IMG/VR virus record: IMGVR_UViG_3300021961_000424
Location: 1 to 29,921 of that record
Origin: a virus
Direction: 5' to 3' (one strand)
DNA: 29,921 nucleotides
In this document: positions 24,212 through 29,921 of the stretch, piece by piece
How positions within the stretch are numbered: position 1 is the stretch's first letter
How the letters are laid out: each line of letters opens with the position of its first letter
Program-made: the position numbers and the translations under genes
Notes under the pieces: generated by a model
The model's input: the letters and a program-made list of their open reading frames with translations, nothing else
The model's database searches: none
What the model was told of the DNA's origin: nothing

Positions 24212-24546
24212 TGAGACATATCCTCTTTACATTAAAGGGTTGTAATGTTGAGTTGATGGAGGATATTGATTACATGCGTTTGATGCTTTACAACGCAGCA
24301 AAAGAGTGTAATTCAACCCTCCTTAACTTATCGGTCCATAAGTTTGAACCACAAGGTTTCACTGGTATTGCTATGCTTGCTGAATCACATATCAGCATTC
24401 ACACTTGGCCAGAAAAAAGTATGGCAGTTTGTGACGCATTTACCTGTGGAGATCACACCACACCAGAAAATGGTGTAGAATATATGAAAGAGATGCTTCA
24501 AGCATCCAACATTATTAGTCGTGAATTTGTACGTCCTTTGGAATGA
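24211..24546 (+). CDS. speD: S-adenosylmethionine decarboxylase
   Basis: SpeD makes decarboxylated AdoMet, the aminopropyl donor for spermidine. The 111-residue protein is of the small prokaryotic class. The self-cleavage site is E58-S59 in AESHISIHTW, where Ser59 would become the pyruvoyl group. His64 and Cys79 (FTCGDH) sit at the same offsets (+5, +20) as His68 and Cys83 from Ser63 in the Thermotoga enzyme. All catalytic residues are thus present. It is a known cyanophage auxiliary gene, possibly used to alter polyamine pools during DNA packaging or photosynthetic stress. Start ATG overlaps the gp45 stop, and its stop overlaps the next ATG (ATGA). Confidence 0.93.
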   Translation: MRHILFTLKGCNVELMEDIDYMRLMLYNAAKECNSTLLNLSVHKFEPQGFTGIAMLAESHISIHTWPEKSMAVCDAFTCGDHTTPENGVEYMKEMLQASNIISREFVRPLE

Positions 24547-25070
24547 ACATTTTTGTAACGTCCCCCAATCCTTGGAAATCCGCACAAGTGCTTCCTGACA
24601 AGCACATTGTTAAGATGCCTTTGGAATGTTGTCAGATGCTTGCTATCGTGGCATCAGATAAATGGGGACATGGATTCGGCACTCTTCCCAAAGCAGATGG
24701 TACACCCTATGCTACTGAGAAGGGTGCTTTTCGCAATCATCCTTGTACCAAATGGGCATCGGAGTTTGTTAACAACTGGCAATGGCTTATTCAGCACGGT
24801 ATTGCATTGTGTGATGAATATAAACTCCGATATGGTAAACATCACACTTGTTTCAAAACTTTGATTGCTGCAAGAGAAATCTTTCCATATGCTGATCCTC
24901 AAGGACGCAGTGGAAAGGAAACAACACCATTCGCACGGGCAATGCCTGACGAATACAAATATGATGACCGCATTGATACATTCACTGCTTATAAAATGTA
25001 CATTGCTTCTAAACCGTGGGTGTGCGATAATTATATTCGGTTGCCCCACCGTAAACCTGATTGGATTTGA
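24543..25070 (+). CDS. Conserved phage protein of unknown function
   Basis: The 175-residue protein has a recognisable phage-family pattern: VLPDKHIVKMPLECCQML at about 17-34, NHPCTKWASEFVNNWQWL at about 65-82, ALCDEYKLRYGKHHTC and then TPFARAMPDEYKYDD. Conserved Asp-Lys-His, His-Pro-Cys-Thr-Lys-Trp and Arg-Tyr-Gly-Lys-His clusters look like an active site. The helical layout is reminiscent of pyrimidine-dimer glycosylase/endonuclease V proteins, but no catalytic residue can be matched with confidence. Placed between speD and gp44 in the replisome operon, it could act in DNA repair or nucleotide metabolism. Confidence 0.75.
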   Translation: MNIFVTSPNPWKSAQVLPDKHIVKMPLECCQMLAIVASDKWGHGFGTLPKADGTPYATEKGAFRNHPCTKWASEFVNNWQWLIQHGIALCDEYKLRYGKHHTCFKTLIAAREIFPYADPQGRSGKETTPFARAMPDEYKYDDRIDTFTAYKMYIASKPWVCDNYIRLPHRKPDWI

Positions 25071-25072
25071 TT

Positions 25073-26017
25073 ATGCGTGATGAATTTTTGTGGGTGGAGA
25101 AATACCGTCCCAAAACTATTGAAGATTGTATTCTCCCAGAGAATATTAAAAAAACTTTTCAAGACTTCCTAGATAAGGGGGAAGTTCCAAATCTACTCCT
25201 TGCAGGACCTGCTGGGTGTGGTAAGACTACCGTAGCAAAAGCACTATGCAACGAATTAGGAGTAGATGTTTATGTCATCAATGGATCCGATGAAGGAAGA
25301 TTCCTTGATACCGTCCGAAATACTGCGAAAAACTTTGCTTCGACCGTCTCACTTGCTTCGACTGCAAAACACAAAGTCATCATCATTGATGAGGCAGATA
25401 ACACGACCAATGATGTACAACTCCTACTACGGGCGTTTACTGAGGAGTTTAGTGGTAATTGCAGGTTCATCTTCACCTGCAACTTCAAGAACAAGATCAT
25501 CGAACCCCTCCACTCTCGATGTGCCTGTATCGACTTTTCTACCAACTCCAAAAACAAACCTCAACTTGCAGCACAGTTCTTCAAACGTATCCAAGAAATC
25601 TTGGCTGCAGAAAGTGTTGAATATGATAACAAGGTCCTGGTAGAATTGATCAATAAACACTTCCCCGATTGGAGACGTGTTCTTAATGAGTGCCAACGTT
25701 ACTCTTCAAGTGGTAAGATTGACACTGGTATTCTTGCAACCTTCAGTGATGTAAAGGTAAATGATTTGGTTAAAAAACTTAAGGAAAAGGACTTTCCTGA
25801 AGTACGTAAGTGGGTCGTCAATAATCTGGACAATGATACTTCTGTACTTCTGCGTCGTATTTACGATGCTTGTTATGATTCCATGGTCCCTAATAGTATT
25901 CCTGCTGCTGTTCTTACTCTTGCTAAGTATCAGTATCAAATGGCATTCGTAGCCGACCAAGAGATAAATATGCTTGCTTGTCTAACCGAAATTATGGTGG
26001 AGTGTGAATTCAAATGA
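25073..26017 (+). CDS. gp44: Clamp loader large subunit
   Basis: gp44 is the AAA+ ATPase that, with gp62, opens gp45 and loads it on DNA. The 314-residue protein (T4 319) has the start FLWVEKYRPKTIEDCILPE, Walker A GPAGCGKT (45-52), Walker B IIIDEAD with DEAD at 106-109, sensor 1 FTCN and the arginine-finger SRC motif at 148-150. The ATG at 25073 is 2 bases after the preceding stop; an in-frame TTG at 25061 is less likely. The stop overlaps the next ATG (ATGA). Unlike T4, three genes separate it from gp62. Confidence 0.96.
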   Translation: MRDEFLWVEKYRPKTIEDCILPENIKKTFQDFLDKGEVPNLLLAGPAGCGKTTVAKALCNELGVDVYVINGSDEGRFLDTVRNTAKNFASTVSLASTAKHKVIIIDEADNTTNDVQLLLRAFTEEFSGNCRFIFTCNFKNKIIEPLHSRCACIDFSTNSKNKPQLAAQFFKRIQEILAAESVEYDNKVLVELINKHFPDWRRVLNECQRYSSSGKIDTGILATFSDVKVNDLVKKLKEKDFPEVRKWVVNNLDNDTSVLLRRIYDACYDSMVPNSIPAAVLTLAKYQYQMAFVADQEINMLACLTEIMVECEFK

Positions 26018-26307
26018 TTAATGTAAAACTGTTTCGTATCACTACTGGTGAGGAAGTCATTGCAGAACTTGTTTCTGAAACTGATGATACTGTGACTCTC
26101 AAGAATGGTCTGGTTGTTCTTCCCACAAATACTGGTGTAGGATTTGCTCCTTGGGCAACAGTGATTGACCAAGATAATCCAGAGATCACTGTTTCCAAAA
26201 CACATGTTATCTATATTGTTCCTGTTCAGGAAGACGTTTCTAAGAAATACAATGAGATGTTTGGCAGTAAACTGATTACTCCAGATAAGAAAAAACTGAT
26301 TGTATGA
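26014..26307 (+). CDS. Putative Sm-like small protein, paralogue B
   Basis: The 97-residue protein has the same motif order as its three relatives in this window: ITTGEEVIAELVSE, then LKNGLVVLP, APWA and HVIYIVPV, with a final helix ending KKYNEMFG. It is the shortest, cleanest version of the domain. The start overlaps the gp44 stop by 4 bases, and its stop overlaps the next ATG in the same way. A role with the replisome or in RNA binding is possible; neither is shown by the sequence. Confidence 0.75.
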   Translation: MINVKLFRITTGEEVIAELVSETDDTVTLKNGLVVLPTNTGVGFAPWATVIDQDNPEITVSKTHVIYIVPVQEDVSKKYNEMFGSKLITPDKKKLIV

Positions 26308-26507
26308 TCATGAAAAAAGAAAAACTGAAAGCACAAGTTAAGTCAAGGTTCTATTATTATTTCTGGGGAACTGCTACAATTGCTGTTGTTATGGGACAAC
26401 TGTATGTTGGAACTGGTTATCGAATCTATGCATCGTCTCTGAATAGAATTCTTGACACCGTTCAACTTGCTCTCCAATTTGATTCCAAATCAGTAGAATA
26501 TAAATGA
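26304..26507 (+). CDS. Small single-pass membrane protein
   Basis: The 67-residue protein has a basic N-terminus (KKEKLKAQVKSR) followed by one hydrophobic, aromatic segment, FYYYFWGTATIAVVMGQLYV, long enough to cross the membrane, and a polar C-terminus. By the positive-inside rule the N-terminus would be cytoplasmic. ATGs at 26304 and 26310 are both in frame. The first is chosen because it overlaps the upstream stop as ATGA. Function unknown; a membrane anchor for replication proteins is one speculative idea, given its place among them. Confidence 0.75.
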   Translation: MIMKKEKLKAQVKSRFYYYFWGTATIAVVMGQLYVGTGYRIYASSLNRILDTVQLALQFDSKSVEYK

Positions 26508-27382
26508 AAGCACTGAAAACCCCTCTTCGTTATCCTGGTGGAAAATCCAAAGCCATCAAAACTCTGTCAGCATGGTATCCCAAAGTTATTACAGAGTATC
26601 GTGAACCCTTTATTGGTGGGGGTTCAATTGCTATCGACGTAACAAAGTCCAATCCAGGCATCCCAGTGTGGATTAATGACTTGTACGTGCCTCTCTACAA
26701 CTTCTGGAGACAACTACGTGATAATGGTCAAGACCTCTCTGAGAGTGTCAGAGAGCAGAAAGAGAAGATGCTTGAGAGTGGCACTCAGGAAGAGAAGGAT
26801 AAGTTTGCTAAGGACTTATTCAATCAGTATGCTGCTGAGATTGATACTTATGATGACTTTCAGAAAGCAGTTGCTTTCTTCATCATGAATAAGTGTAGTT
26901 TCTCTGGTCTTACCGAAAATAGCACTTTTTCACAAACTGCTGCTAACTCTAACTTTTCTTTGGTCGGTGCTGACAAACTCAAGCAGTTCTCTGAACTCAT
27001 CAAGAACTGGAAGATCACTAACGTTGATTATTCTGAAGTGATGAATGCAGATGGTCCTGAGAATACGTTTGTATTTCTTGATCCTCCTTACGACATCAAA
27101 GACTTTCTTTATGGAAAGAATCGTGAGATGCATAAATCATTCGACCATGATGAGTTTGCAGAGAACGTCTACAAGTGTCCTCATAAGTTCATGATTACCT
27201 ACAACGTTAATGAACGTTTAGAAGAACTCTACAAGGACTATGAGTTGACTTATTGGAAGTTGCGTTATTCTATGGCACATCGCGGTGATAAAGGAACTGA
27301 TGATAATGTCAAGACGGAGTTGTTGGTAACTAACTACCCGATCGTTCCTATGAATCCTCTGGAGGCAGAACTGTGGAACTGA
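26504..27382 (+). CDS. dam: DNA adenine methyltransferase (D12/Dam class)
   Basis: The 292-residue enzyme transfers methyl from AdoMet to the N6 of adenine. Motifs: the N-terminal PLRYPGGKSKAIK, the AdoMet-binding EPFIGGGS at about 34-41, DPPYD at 193-197, and a FIMNKCSFSGLTENSTF loop typical of the D12 class. The length is close to E. coli Dam (278) and T4 Dam (259). The target is probably GATC by homology, but this is not proven by the sequence. It sits between the two clamp-loader genes. Start overlaps the upstream stop (ATGA), and the 3' end overlaps gp62 by 10 bases. Likely roles are protection from host restriction or marking of phage DNA. Confidence 0.94.
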   Translation: MKALKTPLRYPGGKSKAIKTLSAWYPKVITEYREPFIGGGSIAIDVTKSNPGIPVWINDLYVPLYNFWRQLRDNGQDLSESVREQKEKMLESGTQEEKDKFAKDLFNQYAAEIDTYDDFQKAVAFFIMNKCSFSGLTENSTFSQTAANSNFSLVGADKLKQFSELIKNWKITNVDYSEVMNADGPENTFVFLDPPYDIKDFLYGKNREMHKSFDHDEFAENVYKCPHKFMITYNVNERLEELYKDYELTYWKLRYSMAHRGDKGTDDNVKTELLVTNYPIVPMNPLEAELWN

Positions 27383-27741
27383 AAGATTGGTTAAACTCCA
27401 TTAACTTCAACAAAGAAGATCTAACTGAATACACAAAAGATTATCCCCCATACATTGTCAATCGTTGCTTGTCAGGGCATTTGGATTGTGTGATGTATGC
27501 TAATGAAATGAATAAGTATCATTACTTAGATAAAGATATGCAATATTCATTTTATCTAAATACTTTGAGGAAAAGAAAGAGATTCTCTCCTTGGCTCCGA
27601 AAGGATAAAATCCAGGATTTAGAATGTGTCAAACAATACTATGGTTATAGTAATGAGAAGGCATCACAGGCTCTGAAAATTCTTACACAAGAACAGATTA
27701 ACTTTATTAAACAACGACTTGACATTGGAGGAACAAAATGA
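27373..27741 (+). CDS. gp62: Clamp loader small subunit, GTG start
   Basis: gp62 completes the gp44/gp62 clamp loader. The 122-residue product is shorter than T4 gp62 (187). Recognisable stretches are LKDWLNSINFNKEDL, PPYIVNRCLSGHLDCVMYAN and MQYSFYLNTLRKRKRFSPW. It starts with GTG at 27373, supported by a GGAGG ribosome site at 27361-27365, 7 bases upstream and inside the dam gene. Its stop overlaps the regA ATG (ATGA). Confidence 0.93.
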   Translation: MELKDWLNSINFNKEDLTEYTKDYPPYIVNRCLSGHLDCVMYANEMNKYHYLDKDMQYSFYLNTLRKRKRFSPWLRKDKIQDLECVKQYYGYSNEKASQALKILTQEQINFIKQRLDIGGTK

Positions 27742-28175
27742 GTACTACGGTAGAACCCACAGTTCAGTGGTCTCAGGATCAAATGGTGGAGGTGCTCCTC
27801 AATGAACCTGATGATTTTCTCAAAGTTCGTGAGACACTGACCCGCATCGGAGTTGCGTCACGCAAGGAAAAGAAACTCTATCAATCTTGCCACATCCTGC
27901 ACAAACAGGGAAGATATTTTATCGTCCACTTTAAGGAATTGTTTGCCCTTGATGGCAAGCACGCTAACCTTACTGTGAATGATGTTCAGAGACGTAATCG
28001 TATCGCACGTCTTCTTGCTGACTGGGGACTGATCACCGTCGTTAAAGAAGATTCTGTGTTGGATATTGCTCCTCTGAATCAAATTAAGGTGCTTGCTTAC
28101 AAAGACAAGGGTGAATGGATCCTTGAGCAGAAGTATAACATTGGTAAGAAGGGAAAACCCCAAGAAGCAGAATAA
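27738..28175 (+). CDS. regA: RegA translational repressor
   Basis: RegA binds ribosome sites of phage early mRNAs and represses their translation, including those for the clamp and its loader in T4. Conserved segments are DDFLKVRETLTRIGVASRKE, KKLYQSCHILHKQGRYFIVH and LADWGLITVV, closely matching T4. The 145-residue length exceeds T4 (122) because of an N-terminal addition of about 15 residues and a C-terminal tail. The longer start at 27738 is favoured by GGAGG at 27727-27731 and by its ATGA overlap with gp62; an ATG at 27783 would match the T4 N-terminus. Confidence 0.95.
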   Translation: MSTTVEPTVQWSQDQMVEVLLNEPDDFLKVRETLTRIGVASRKEKKLYQSCHILHKQGRYFIVHFKELFALDGKHANLTVNDVQRRNRIARLLADWGLITVVKEDSVLDIAPLNQIKVLAYKDKGEWILEQKYNIGKKGKPQEAE

Positions 28176-28178
28176 ATA
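28171..28178 (+). promoter_or_regulatory. Possible late box AATAAATA at regA stop
   Basis: AATAAATA overlaps the regA TAA (28173-28175). One base differs from TATAAATA. Any transcript from it would soon meet the terminator at 28226. Confidence 0.3.
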
Positions 28179-28225
28179 GTAGTGTGCCATTCGTGCGGCA
28201 CTCTACAAGTCGGAACACCCTATAA

Positions 28226-28257
28226 AGAGGTTCGGTTTTACCGATACCTCTTTTTTT
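28226..28257 (+). terminator. Terminator after regA
   Basis: AGAGGTTCGGT (28226-28236) pairs with ACCGA and ACCTCT (28240-28251), with one bulged T at 28245, and is followed by a run of T. An 11-bp stem overall. It closes the replisome operon. Confidence 0.88.
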
Positions 28258-28266
28258 CGTTTCTTG

Positions 28267-28272
28267 TATAAT
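28267..28272 (+). promoter_or_regulatory. -10 box TATAAT before hsp20
   Basis: A perfect TATAAT lies 9 bases after the regA terminator. No good -35 box is visible at normal spacing. The leader to the hsp20 ATG is about 55 bases and carries AAGGAG at 28319-28324. A nearby hairpin, GTGCC/GGCAC (28184-28201), precedes the terminator. Confidence 0.45.
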
Positions 28273-28332
28273 TAGTAGTGGATGCCGAAAGGGTCCACAC
28301 AATCAAACCTCGCTTAAAAAGGAGTTACTAAA

Positions 28333-28767
28333 ATGACTAACCTCATGAAGTATAATGCTGCCAACATGAATCAACTGTTGGATCGGATAAATAGAAATAG
28401 TATTGGTATGGACGAATACTTTGATCGTTTGTTTAATCTCCACGAAACAACGACAAATTATCCCCCATACAATCTAGTTCAGGTCAGTAATGTAGAATCC
28501 CGACTTGAACTTGCATTAGCAGGATTTAAGAAGAAGGAGGTCTATGTCTACACCCAAGATGGCAAATTGTTTATTGAGGGTCAAAAAGAAGATAAAGAAA
28601 CGGAAACAGAATACTTGCACAAAGGTCTGGCTCAACGGTCATTTACACGAGCCTGGACTCTCAGTGACGACACGGAAGTTAGATCAGTTACTTTTGAGGA
28701 TGGGTTACTGAGTATTGTTCTTGGTAAGATTGTTCCTGAGCATCACCAACGTAAGGATTATCTATAA
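28333..28767 (+). CDS. hsp20: Small heat-shock protein Hsp20
   Basis: Hsp20/alpha-crystallin chaperones hold unfolding proteins. The 144-residue protein has an N-terminal arm (LLDRINRNSIGMDEYFDRLF) like IbpA, then the alpha-crystallin domain: YPPYNLVQVSNVESRLELAL, AGFKKKEVYVYTQDGKLFIE, the YLHKGLAQRSFTRAW loop typical of the IbpA group, and the G-x-L signature EDGLLSIVL. Hsp20 is a regular member of the T4-like cyanophage gene set. It has an AAGGAG ribosome site, its own -10 box and flanking terminators, so it is a single-gene unit. It may protect virion or photosynthetic proteins during infection. Confidence 0.94.
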   Translation: MTNLMKYNAANMNQLLDRINRNSIGMDEYFDRLFNLHETTTNYPPYNLVQVSNVESRLELALAGFKKKEVYVYTQDGKLFIEGQKEDKETETEYLHKGLAQRSFTRAWTLSDDTEVRSVTFEDGLLSIVLGKIVPEHHQRKDYL

Positions 28768-28770
28768 ATA
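28762..28770 (+). promoter_or_regulatory. Late promoter CTATAAATA at hsp20 stop
   Basis: A perfect CTATAAATA overlaps the hsp20 TAA (28765-28767). A start near 28776 would run into the terminator at 28799-28838, giving an RNA of about 60 bases. Confidence 0.6.
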
Positions 28771-28798
28771 TAACTGAATATCGTCGGTGCTATGCCAC

Positions 28799-28838
28799 GA
28801 GGGGAACTGGCAAAATCCAGTTGACTCCCCTCTTTTTT
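28799..28838 (+). terminator. Terminator after hsp20 with 4-base bulge
   Basis: GAGGGGAACTGG (28799-28810) pairs with CCAGTT and CCCCTC (28817-28832). Four extra bases (GACT, 28823-28826) bulge on the 3' side, and six T follow. These bulged bases are part of a -35 box for the next promoter. Confidence 0.85.
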
Positions 28839-28849
28839 ATTGCTAAAAT
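28821..28849 (+). promoter_or_regulatory. Sigma-70 promoter for the Sm-like/gp43 operon
   Basis: TTGACT (28821-28826) lies inside the 3' arm of the terminator, followed by exactly 17 bases and TAAAAT (28844-28849). Start near 28856. The -35 box is the same as that at 22939. This supports 28871 rather than 28850 as the next start codon. Confidence 0.7.
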
Positions 28850-28870
28850 ATGTGGAGGTTAGAATACACT

Positions 28871-29251
28871 ATGGCAATTAAACTTTTACTATTGAAGTCT
28901 GGTGAAGATATGATCGCAGACCTCAAGGAAATGACTTATGGGGAAGATGAAAATAGGAGAGTAGTTGGATACTATTTAAATCGTCCTTGTATTATTAAGA
29001 TGAGGGACCCCAATGTATTGCCAAATGATAGTGTTGGTAATACAAAGAAGGCAGGATATGAAGTATCCTTATTTCCTTGGATTCCTTTGTCTGCAGAAGA
29101 AACTATTCCGATTCCTGCTGACTGGGTGGTCACTATGGTTGAACCAACTGCTAAACTAAAAGAAATGTACATTGAGGACATTGTAAAGTATGGAAAAAAC
29201 AATCAAAGCAATTCTACTGACGAACAATCAGATTCTGATCAGTCAGATTGA
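28871..29251 (+). CDS. Putative Sm-like small protein, paralogue C
   Basis: The 126-residue protein shows LLLKSGEDMIADLKEM, a longer middle section, FPWI, WVVTMVEP and LKEMYIED, the motif order shared with the copies at 14722, 26014 and 29190. It ends in a Ser/Asp/Gln tail (DEQSDSDQSD), probably disordered, which is the part overlapped by the next gene for 62 bases in another frame. An ATG at 28850 is in frame, but the promoter -10 ends there and GGAGG (28854-28858) lies after it, so 28871 is the start. Function unknown. Confidence 0.75.
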   Translation: MAIKLLLLKSGEDMIADLKEMTYGEDENRRVVGYYLNRPCIIKMRDPNVLPNDSVGNTKKAGYEVSLFPWIPLSAEETIPIPADWVVTMVEPTAKLKEMYIEDIVKYGKNNQSNSTDEQSDSDQSD

Positions 29252-29447
29252 TGAGGTGGGTGCCGATATTGGTCAACCAGACTGTAAGTTGACCAATCCA
29301 TTTGTCTACAAAGAAGACGGAACTTTAGAACCCTGGTTAATAAATGTTTCCCGTCAAGACGTTTTTATGATTAGTTCTGATAAGATCCTTACGATCACAG
29401 AACCCATGCCCACTCTTGTTGAAAAATACGAAGATCTTACTAAGTAA
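29190..29447 (+). CDS. Putative Sm-like small protein, paralogue D
   Basis: The 85-residue protein has AILLTNNQILISQIDEV, LTNPFVY, EPWL and KILTITEP followed by LVEKYEDL, matching copy A most closely in EPWL and the final motifs. The Gly-Glu turn of the other copies is Asn-Gln here. It overlaps paralogue C by 62 bases, and its stop TAA shares an A with the gp43 ATG (TAATG). Placement right before the polymerase suggests coupled translation with gp43. Confidence 0.75.
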   Translation: MEKTIKAILLTNNQILISQIDEVGADIGQPDCKLTNPFVYKEDGTLEPWLINVSRQDVFMISSDKILTITEPMPTLVEKYEDLTK

Positions 29448-29921
29448 TGCGTTTCTACACTAATGTTCAGTTGATTGGAAATCAATTCCTCGTTCGGGGA
29501 GTTGAAAATGGAAGGAGGTATGAGCACAGGGATGAGTTTTTCCCTACTCTGTATGTGAAATCAAAGAAAGATTCAAAGTATCGAACATTAGGTGGAGAAC
29601 CTGTAGAAGAAGTACATCCTGGCACAGTTCGGGATTGTCGTGAGTTTTACAAAAAGTATGATGAGGTTGATGGATTTGAGATCTATGGAAATGATCGATA
29701 TATCTATCAATACATCTCAGAAAAGTATCCAGAGGATGAAATTAAGTTTGACATTAGTCAGATCAAACTTGTCACTCTGGATATTGAGGTTGCTTCTGAA
29801 CAAGGATTCCCTGATGTAGAATCTGCATCGGAAGAGATTCTTGCGATTACTATTCAGGACTACAACACTAAGAAGATTACCACTTGGGGGGTCAAACCTT
29901 TTGCCAACAAGCAAGAGAATG
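29447..29921 (+). CDS. gp43: DNA polymerase, N-terminal part, runs off the window
   Basis: The frame opens with ATG at 29447 (TAATG junction) and is still open at the window end, giving the first 158 residues of a family B polymerase of about 800-900. It begins MRFYTNVQLIGNQFLVRGVE and contains FFPTLYVKSKKDSKYRTLGG, matching the T4 N-terminal pattern. The segment VTLDIEVASEQGFPD contains the DIE of exonuclease motif I, so 3'-5' proofreading is present. Loop residues after it (EEILAITIQDY) also match. The polymerase domain lies outside. Confidence 0.94.
   Translation, partial: MRFYTNVQLIGNQFLVRGVENGRRYEHRDEFFPTLYVKSKKDSKYRTLGGEPVEEVHPGTVRDCREFYKKYDEVDGFEIYGNDRYIYQYISEKYPEDEIKFDISQIKLVTLDIEVASEQGFPDVESASEEILAITIQDYNTKKITTWGVKPFANKQEN

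Noticed and set aside
1-29921. tRNA genes, CRISPR arrays, insertion sequences, attachment sites and introns/inteins
   Set aside because: None was seen on reading both strands; core genes such as gp17, gp20 and gp23 are uninterrupted. tRNA absence should be confirmed with a covariance search.

Overview
This window is a piece of a T4-like myovirus genome. It almost certainly comes from a marine cyanophage of the Synechococcus/Prochlorococcus type. The T4 morphogenesis and replication cores are recognisable gene by gene. The added genes are typical of cyanophages: speD, a CobS-like AAA+ ATPase, an Hsp20, a DUF3110 protein otherwise typical of cyanobacteria, and a tryptophan-halogenase-like flavoprotein. 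All genes lie on the + strand and are very tightly packed, with many ATGA, TGATG or TAATG junctions. No tRNA, CRISPR array or insertion sequence was seen, and no gap without a gene exceeds about 160 bases.

Layout. Positions 1-10,825 are the late structural block: the 3' end of an unidentified gene, terminase gp17, two small genes, tail sheath gp18, tail tube gp19, portal gp20, a gp67-like core protein, a repeat-containing small protein, protease gp21, scaffold gp22 and major capsid gp23. It closes with a strong terminator. Most of these genes have a T4-type late promoter box (TATAAATA or CTAAATA-like) just upstream, often overlapping the previous stop codon. Positions 10,907-15,114 hold a small conserved gene, a gp3-like tail-completion candidate, uvsY, the halogenase-like gene, uvsW and a small putative Sm-like protein. 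Positions 15,163-19,373 start from a near-consensus host-type promoter and carry the late sigma factor gp55, gp47, DUF3110, gp46 and a sulfotransferase-like gene.

Positions 19,486-22,961 hold a large protein with an HExxH motif and a VWA domain, a 49-residue gene, and the CobS-like AAA+ ATPase. This set resembles MoxR/VWA or CobS/CobT pairs. Positions 22,939-28,175 are the replisome block: a DUF3310 protein, sliding clamp gp45, speD, a conserved unknown, clamp loader gp44, a second Sm-like paralogue, a small membrane protein, a Dam-type methylase, gp62 and regA. Positions 28,333-29,921 hold hsp20, two more Sm-like paralogues and the start of DNA polymerase gp43.

The likely logic is that host-type sigma-70 promoters serve replication genes and gp55. 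The gp55 protein, with the clamp gp45, then switches on the TATAAATA late promoters of the structural block. The points most worth a second look are the AAA+/VWA/HExxH set, a four-member family of small putative Sm-like proteins placed beside uvsW, gp44 and gp43, a halogenase homologue with an altered halide-site motif, and promoters directly fused to terminator hairpins.
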